64,000 nucleotides of DNA from Agreia sp. Leaf210 (GTDB lineage Bacteria; Actinomycetota; Actinomycetes; Actinomycetales; Microbacteriaceae). Made by a program: the position numbers and the translations under genes. The stretch spans positions 811,717 through 875,716 of the forward strand of contig NZ_LMKK01000001.1 in NCBI RefSeq assembly GCF_001421485.1, read 5' to 3'. Every line of letters starts with the position of its first letter. Position 1 is the first letter of the stretch. Positions 59,512-64,000 of the stretch are shown here, in pieces. Below the pieces are notes generated by a model. The model had not been told where the DNA came from and searched no databases. It worked only from the letters and a program-made list of their open reading frames with translations.

Positions 59512-60448
59512 CCTCGTATTGGCTTGATCGGTTGCGCGACGCCGCCCGGAGTCCCGAGAAGACGCCTCTCCATGTTCCCCCGAGCTTTGACAGCACTGAC
59601 TTTTCTCCTCGCACGATCTTGATTATCGCAACCGTGAGGCCGCAGCATTTCTGATCGCCGACGAGCAGGGCACGCAGAACGAAGGCAACCGTCTGCGATC
59701 TCGACGAGTAAAGAGACAAGGCGAGCGCCTCGTTGTGCCGTTGAACGAGAATGCGCTCCCGCGTATAACTAGTGCGTTCGTCGCCCGTCGCCCGCTTAGC
59801 CGGAAAGTGGTCGACCTGCAGGCGCGGATCGTAAGCGGCGCCATACCCCTGGCTGGTGATCCCGAGACTCAGAACGAACTCATTGCGAGACTGTGCGCCG
59901 GTGCCCGCGACGAGCCGGCCCAGCGGCACTCGCCGAGCCGGCGCTACACGCATGCTCATGTTTGCGCCTTTGACGTGCTCGGCCACCCGGAAGACACCCT
60001 TGCCCAGGTGATGGTTGCCTGCGATCTTGCCTCTCGTCAAGCGCCCGACCGCCAGGTCGGCACCGCCCGAACTGCGGTCACCATCGACGTTGTCTCGCCC
60101 TCCAAAAAGTCCGAGGTTCGGGTCGGATACATAGGCCTGCCGGATGCGACCGACCCAGTCGGGCAAAGCTCGAGCGTCGTCGTCTACGAACGCGATCACA
60201 TCGGTCGCCGTAGAACGGATCGCCGTCTCCAGTGCGAGAGCGAGGCCCGGCTCAGTGACGATGATCGTGCGCAGTGCCGCCTCTGCTGCAACCGCCTGGG
60301 TTGCCGTATCGGAGCTCTGCGCGACGACGACGATGGCATCCGGCGTATCGGTCTGCAGCCGCAGGGCGGCGATGCACTGTTTCAAGTCGTCTGGACGACC
60401 CACGCTGGCGATCGCCACAGTGACGCTCGGAGTCAGAGGTGTAGCCAC
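59495..60448 (-). CDS. Glycosyltransferase family 2
   Basis: 317 residues. VTVAIASVGRPDDLKQCIAAL and AFVDDDARALPDWVGRI (DDD metal motif) identify a GT-A enzyme; KGANMSMRV is the later acceptor-side motif. The end has no membrane span. I use the GTG at 60448 because GGAGGG is 7 nt upstream; an ATG at 60472 is the alternative but lacks a ribosome site. It heads the minus-strand pair with the DUF4012 gene and likely adds a sugar to the surface glycan. Confidence 0.88.
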   Translation of the reverse strand: MATPLTPSVTVAIASVGRPDDLKQCIAALRLQTDTPDAIVVVAQSSDTATQAVAAEAALRTIIVTEPGLALALETAIRSTATDVIAFVDDDARALPDWVGRIRQAYVSDPNLGLFGGRDNVDGDRSSGGADLAVGRLTRGKIAGNHHLGKGVFRVAEHVKGANMSMRVAPARRVPLGRLVAGTGAQSRNEFVLSLGITSQGYGAAYDPRLQVDHFPAKRATGDERTSYTRERILVQRHNEALALSLYSSRSQTVAFVLRALLVGDQKCCGLTVAIIKIVRGEKSVLSKLGGTWRGVFSGLRAASRNRSSQYEDAAGE

Positions 60449-60579
60449 GAGTTCCCTCCCCCAGGGCTGCATGCGGTCATGACGCGATGGCTCAATGCCA
60501 CCCCCGCTTCATTCACTAGACGGTACCGCACGCCATTCATGATTGCCTGATTGGCGACGAGCCCCTGTAAGTTGACGCT

Positions 60580-61992
60580 ATGGGGAAGAGCGTGATGCGC
60601 AACGTCATGGCGCTGTGCGCTCTGGTTGCACTGGGGGCTGTGGCCGGAGTCGCTGCATCCCGATTGGACGTGCAGATCACCCTCTCGGCCCTGATCGTTC
60701 TGAGTGCGCTGTGCATGTACAACGTTCGTCGCGTGCTCATTTTCGCCGTCGTGCTCGTGCCCCTCATCTCGTTGGTTCGGAGACTGGTCAGTGGTGGTCG
60801 TGTCGATTCCGATCCCCTGGTGCTCGTTCCGCTCATTCTCGTGATTTCAGTTCTCTTGATTCGCTTTTTTCACGAACACGAGAAGCACAATCGCACCAGC
60901 TGGGTGAATCGTCTGGTCATCGCATTCGCAGTGGCCGTGGCCTTCACTCTGGTCATCCGGACTGTCACGGCAATCGCGCCTCTCTACGCGGCAGGGGCCA
61001 TCGTGGTGCCCCTTCTTTTGATCCCACTTGTCATCGACGGCAGGGTTCCGGATGTCTGGCACACCGCGGATCGCGTCATTCCTATACTCGGGATCCTGGT
61101 CGGCCTCTATGGGGTGTACCAGTTCTTCTTCCTCCCCGAATGGGACAAGTCGTGGATGATCGCCTCGGACCTCAATAGCATCGGAGCCCCGAACCCACTC
61201 GAGGTGCGCGTCTTCGGCGCCTCGGAGTCACCCGGGCCCTACGCGCTCTTCGTCGGGCTTGCGAGCGTCGTCGCGCTTGCCAAAGCGACCGTCACATCAA
61301 AACTGGTTGCGAGGGTCCTCTGGTTCGGATGCGCGGCGAGCCTGACTGTTCCGCTCATTCTTTCGGGAGTCCGAACCGCCCTCATTGCCGTCGCCCTCTG
61401 CGCAGTCGTCCTGGCCCTCATCCGGGGTAAGGGATTCGGCCGCTTCATCCCAGTCATCCTGGTGGTTCTCGTGGGGTTCGTGCTGGTCCGAATTCTGAAC
61501 GCCCTCGACGGCAGCTCGACCATTCTGTCGGCCGACCGGTACACCGATTTCGATTCCAGCACCGATGACTCGTTCCAGGCTCGGTTGGGTATTTTGCAGT
61601 ATTTCTTCAGCCCCGCGAAATACGTCATCGGAAATCCGTCAGGGGCTCGGGCAGACAGCTTGATCGGCGACACGATCATGCAGTACGGCTACATCTCCGG
61701 CGTTCTGATAACCATCCTGTGCGTCGTGATGTTGTTCATCTCGCTCAAGAACCTTGGGGCACGACGCGCTGAGACCGCGTCGCTTAGTTCCATTTTCATT
61801 GTGGTGGCAAGCGTGTCAGGCAATGTCTTTCTCGCGACGTTCGGCATCATCATCGGGCTCGCCTTCGCATCGACGGCCAAGGCCTATTTCTTGGCAAGAC
61901 AGACACGACCAGCGCCGCCTGCAGATCCCCATCATGCTAATCAAGAGCACGCGGCGCGTTCGGCCAAGTACCGTAAGCTGGGCGTCAATTAG
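60580..61992 (+). CDS. Wzy/O-antigen-ligase-like polysaccharide polymerase
   Basis: 470 residues with 10-12 membrane spans, an extracytoplasmic loop near SPGPYALFVGLAS and another with SSTDDSFQARLGILQYFF (about 325-345), as in O-antigen polymerases/ligases. The family is recognised by layout more than by residues, so polymerase versus ligase is open. TAAGTT (60568-60573) is 6 nt before the ATG: leaderless. Codon use is slightly less GC-biased than in the housekeeping genes, as is common in surface-glycan loci. Confidence 0.8.
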   Translation: MGKSVMRNVMALCALVALGAVAGVAASRLDVQITLSALIVLSALCMYNVRRVLIFAVVLVPLISLVRRLVSGGRVDSDPLVLVPLILVISVLLIRFFHEHEKHNRTSWVNRLVIAFAVAVAFTLVIRTVTAIAPLYAAGAIVVPLLLIPLVIDGRVPDVWHTADRVIPILGILVGLYGVYQFFFLPEWDKSWMIASDLNSIGAPNPLEVRVFGASESPGPYALFVGLASVVALAKATVTSKLVARVLWFGCAASLTVPLILSGVRTALIAVALCAVVLALIRGKGFGRFIPVILVVLVGFVLVRILNALDGSSTILSADRYTDFDSSTDDSFQARLGILQYFFSPAKYVIGNPSGARADSLIGDTIMQYGYISGVLITILCVVMLFISLKNLGARRAETASLSSIFIVVASVSGNVFLATFGIIIGLAFASTAKAYFLARQTRPAPPADPHHANQEHAARSAKYRKLGVN

Positions 61993-62097
61993 CCGAGGGT
62001 TCGACGTCCCACGGTCTCCATGGATGCAGCGCCGCATGCTCAAAGGTCGTAGTTCAAACCGTCCGGCGAAGGGGAATCAGCACTACATTCGGGGGGA

Positions 62098-63198
62098 ATG
62101 GTTTTGACTGGTGTGATCGTGCACGAATGGCTCGAACCTCACGGGGGTGCCGAGAAGGTCGTTGAAGAACTCGCCGCGATTTTTCCGGATGCGCCGATCA
62201 AGGCTCTCTGGAATGCCGCTCCCGAGCGATTCACTTCGGACAGGGTTTCCGAAACGTGGATGTCACGCACGCCTCTTCGAAATCACAAGGGAATTGCCGT
62301 GCCCTTGATGCCCGTTACCTGGCGACATCTAGGCAAGAGTGACGCCGAGTGGATTCTGTGCAGCTCACACCTGTTTGCGCATCATGCACGCTTCTCAGGT
62401 CCCGCTCGATCGGCAGCAAAGTACGTCTACGCCTACACGCCGGCGAGGTACATCTGGAATCCCGAGCTGGACAGGCGAGGCGCGTCGTTAGCCGTCCGCG
62501 CCGCGTCGGTGCCACTCAAGGCGATCGATCGTAGGCGAGCGCAAGAGCCTCACGCCATCGCCGCCATCAGCAACTTCGTTCGCGGCCGGATCAAGGAGAG
62601 CTGGGGCCGAGACAGCACGGTCATCTACCCTCCGGTCGACGTCGAAGGGTTCATCTCACCGAGTGACGAGCTGAGCGAGCGCGATCAGAAGATTCTCGAT
62701 TCGCTTCCAGACACCTTCGTGCTCGGCGCATCTCGCTTCATTCCCTACAAGCGCCTCGATCTCGTGATTGACATGGGCATCGCGGCCGACCTCGACGTGG
62801 TTCTCGCTGGCGACGGCCCCTCGCTCGGCGACCTACAGCACAAGGCGTCTGAACACCCCGGCCGAGTGACATTCGTCAAGCATCCCTCCCATGCGCTACT
62901 CAGGGCCCTCTACATTCGTTCGCTCTTCTACATGTTTCCCCCGATCGAAGACTTCGGCATCATGCCCGTCGAGGCTATGGCGACAGGAACGCCGGTGGTC
63001 GCGAGCGCGATCGGGGGAGCCTCCGAGACGGTGCAACACGGCACAACCGGAGTTCTGCTCGAGGGCTTCAGCCCGGCCGAACTGCGGGAAGCCGCGCAAA
63101 CGGTCGTAACGATGGATTCGGCCGCCTGCGTCAGCCGTGCCTGGGACTTCGACCGCTCTTCGTTCGCGAAAGAGATCCGCGCATGGGTGGGTTCATGA
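62098..63198 (+). CDS. Glycosyltransferase family 4
   Basis: 366 residues. HEWLEPHGGAEKVVEEL is the acceptor-domain start; the donor domain shows GASRFIPYKRLDLVID and IEDFGIMPVEAMATGTPVVAS, the E(x7)E motif of GT4. It resembles mannosyl- and galactosyl-transferases of capsule loci. A GGGGGGA stretch lies 2 nt before the ATG, so a TTG two codons later (62104), at better spacing, could be the true start. Confidence 0.9.
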   Translation: MVLTGVIVHEWLEPHGGAEKVVEELAAIFPDAPIKALWNAAPERFTSDRVSETWMSRTPLRNHKGIAVPLMPVTWRHLGKSDAEWILCSSHLFAHHARFSGPARSAAKYVYAYTPARYIWNPELDRRGASLAVRAASVPLKAIDRRRAQEPHAIAAISNFVRGRIKESWGRDSTVIYPPVDVEGFISPSDELSERDQKILDSLPDTFVLGASRFIPYKRLDLVIDMGIAADLDVVLAGDGPSLGDLQHKASEHPGRVTFVKHPSHALLRALYIRSLFYMFPPIEDFGIMPVEAMATGTPVVASAIGGASETVQHGTTGVLLEGFSPAELREAAQTVVTMDSAACVSRAWDFDRSSFAKEIRAWVGS

Positions 63199-64000
63199 GA
63201 GGCGGGGGCCCGTCGCCTCGGGTGCTGCACCTCGACCACACGCAGGCCCGTGGCGGCGCGGAGTATGCACTGATGAGAGTGCTGAAAAAAGCAACGTGGA
63301 CGGCGACGTTGGGATTACCCCCGGCTGAATCCGGGGACTTCAACGTCTACGGCACGCTCACCGGCTTGCCGAACGTGAAGGTCGAAACGATCGGCCCGCG
63401 GCAACGGTTCGGCGCCAGCAGCAGCCGCTCGATCGTAGCCATTGCTCGGTTCGCCATCGCCGCACTCGGGCAGGCCGTCAGCATCCGGCGCAGCCCCGCA
63501 TTTGCAGGAGCAGATGTCATTCACACGAACACGTCGAGGGCAGCCGTGTACGCGGCGATTGCGACCGTGGGCAGCCGCAAACCTCTGGTCCTACACCTTC
63601 GCGACCTGGTCGACAAGCCGAGCCTGGGCTCGATCGGCTACGCCCTGTTCACCCGCATCGCTCTCCCTCGCGCCGCGGGCGTCATCGCGAATTCGCAATC
63701 GACGCTCGCCTCAGCCGCCCCATTCATCTCGGTCAAGACGCGACACGTCATCATCCCCAGCGCCGCCGGTATCGAGGCAACCGGACGCACATCGCCGTCG
63801 AACGATGTCGTCGCCAGGGTAGGCATGATCGCTCGATTGGACCCGTGGAAGGGCCAGGACCTGCTGCTGCGGGCGTTCGCCGGGGTCTATGCAGGCCGCG
63901 ACGTGCAACTTCTTCTAGCCGGAGACGCAGCCTTCGGGCACGAGCGTTTTCTCGCTGAGCTGCAAGATCTCGCGAAGCAACTCGGCATAGAAGGCCAGGT
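63195..64000 (+). CDS. Glycosyltransferase family 4, N-terminal part (cut by right edge)
   Basis: 268 codons are visible, open to the window end. The ATG at 63195 overlaps the previous stop as ATGA. The acceptor-domain start VLHLDHTQARGGAEYALM and the donor-domain start VARVGMIARLDPWKGQDLLLRAF place it in GT4. A HTNTSRAAVYAAI strand and LRDLVDKPSLG lie between. It continues the surface-polysaccharide operon beyond the window. Confidence 0.9.
   Translation, partial: MRGGGPSPRVLHLDHTQARGGAEYALMRVLKKATWTATLGLPPAESGDFNVYGTLTGLPNVKVETIGPRQRFGASSSRSIVAIARFAIAALGQAVSIRRSPAFAGADVIHTNTSRAAVYAAIATVGSRKPLVLHLRDLVDKPSLGSIGYALFTRIALPRAAGVIANSQSTLASAAPFISVKTRHVIIPSAAGIEATGRTSPSNDVVARVGMIARLDPWKGQDLLLRAFAGVYAGRDVQLLLAGDAAFGHERFLAELQDLAKQLGIEGQ

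Overview
The window is a high-GC (roughly two-thirds G+C by eye), gene-dense chromosomal segment of an actinobacterium. Its gene set points to Micrococcales, most likely Microbacteriaceae: actinobacterial NusG with a long acidic N-terminus, tRNA-Trp next to secE-nusG-rplK-rplA, an LPXTG surface protein, LacI-controlled sugar ABC transporters, and many genes with a TANNNT box only 5-8 nt before the start codon (leaderless pattern). The genus cannot be fixed from the sequence alone. Nothing looks like a prophage, plasmid backbone, CRISPR array or classical insertion sequence.

Layout. 1-5.8 kb: cut S9 peptidase, DedA protein, AlaDH/PNT-like dehydrogenase, then the transsulfuration pair metB and cbs. 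5.9-13.7 kb: an ABC exporter, a CUT1 sugar transporter (two permeases and a lipoprotein binding protein) with a divergent LacI regulator, and a small membrane protein. 13.8-15.1 kb: rplL and rplJ with a leader attenuator. 15.1-26.1 kb: a DUF4190 protein, a TolB-like protein, a two-component system divergent from an ABC permease/ATPase pair, an epimerase, a YqaJ-type nuclease, a quinone-reductase-like enzyme and an RNB ribonuclease. 26.1-30.1 kb: a TetR/MFS divergent pair with clear operators, a GNAT acetyltransferase and a first AbiEi/DUF559-type protein bracketed by direct repeats. 30.2-33.2 kb: rplA, rplK, nusG, secE and tRNA-Trp. 33.4-41.7 kb: rmlB, two HAD phosphatases, an SDR/MarR pair, a glycosyltransferase and a lipid-kinase-like protein, an aminotransferase and a phosphoglycerate-mutase-type phosphatase. 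41.7-48.7 kb: an mmsAB/chvE-type sugar transporter with its LacI regulator and a degenerate second ATPase. 48.7-50.4 kb: an accessory stretch of tandem repeats and palindromic repeats around a second DUF559-type gene. 50.4-64 kb: a desaturase, VanZ, an RmlC-RmlD fusion, a PRISE-type reductase, UDP-glucose dehydrogenase, an LPXTG protein, a DUF4012 protein, a Wzy-like polymerase and three glycosyltransferases. This last block is a surface polysaccharide locus that continues past the right edge.

How the parts work together. Translation and transcription genes form two separated blocks (rplJL and secE-nusG-rplKA). dTDP-rhamnose synthesis (rmlB at 33 kb, rmlCD at 52 kb) and UDP-glucuronate synthesis (ugd) feed the polysaccharide genes at the right end. 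The two LacI-family regulators each have palindromic sites beside their transporter. The most unusual observations are: two DUF559/AbiEi-like genes each associated with its own short repeat family; the degenerate MmsA-like ATPase; two gene junctions where the only sensible start is CTG inside a CTGA overlap; a large inverted repeat around the promoter/ribosome-binding site of a 99-residue unknown gene; and an 11-bp-phased operator between the two-component genes and the ABC pair.
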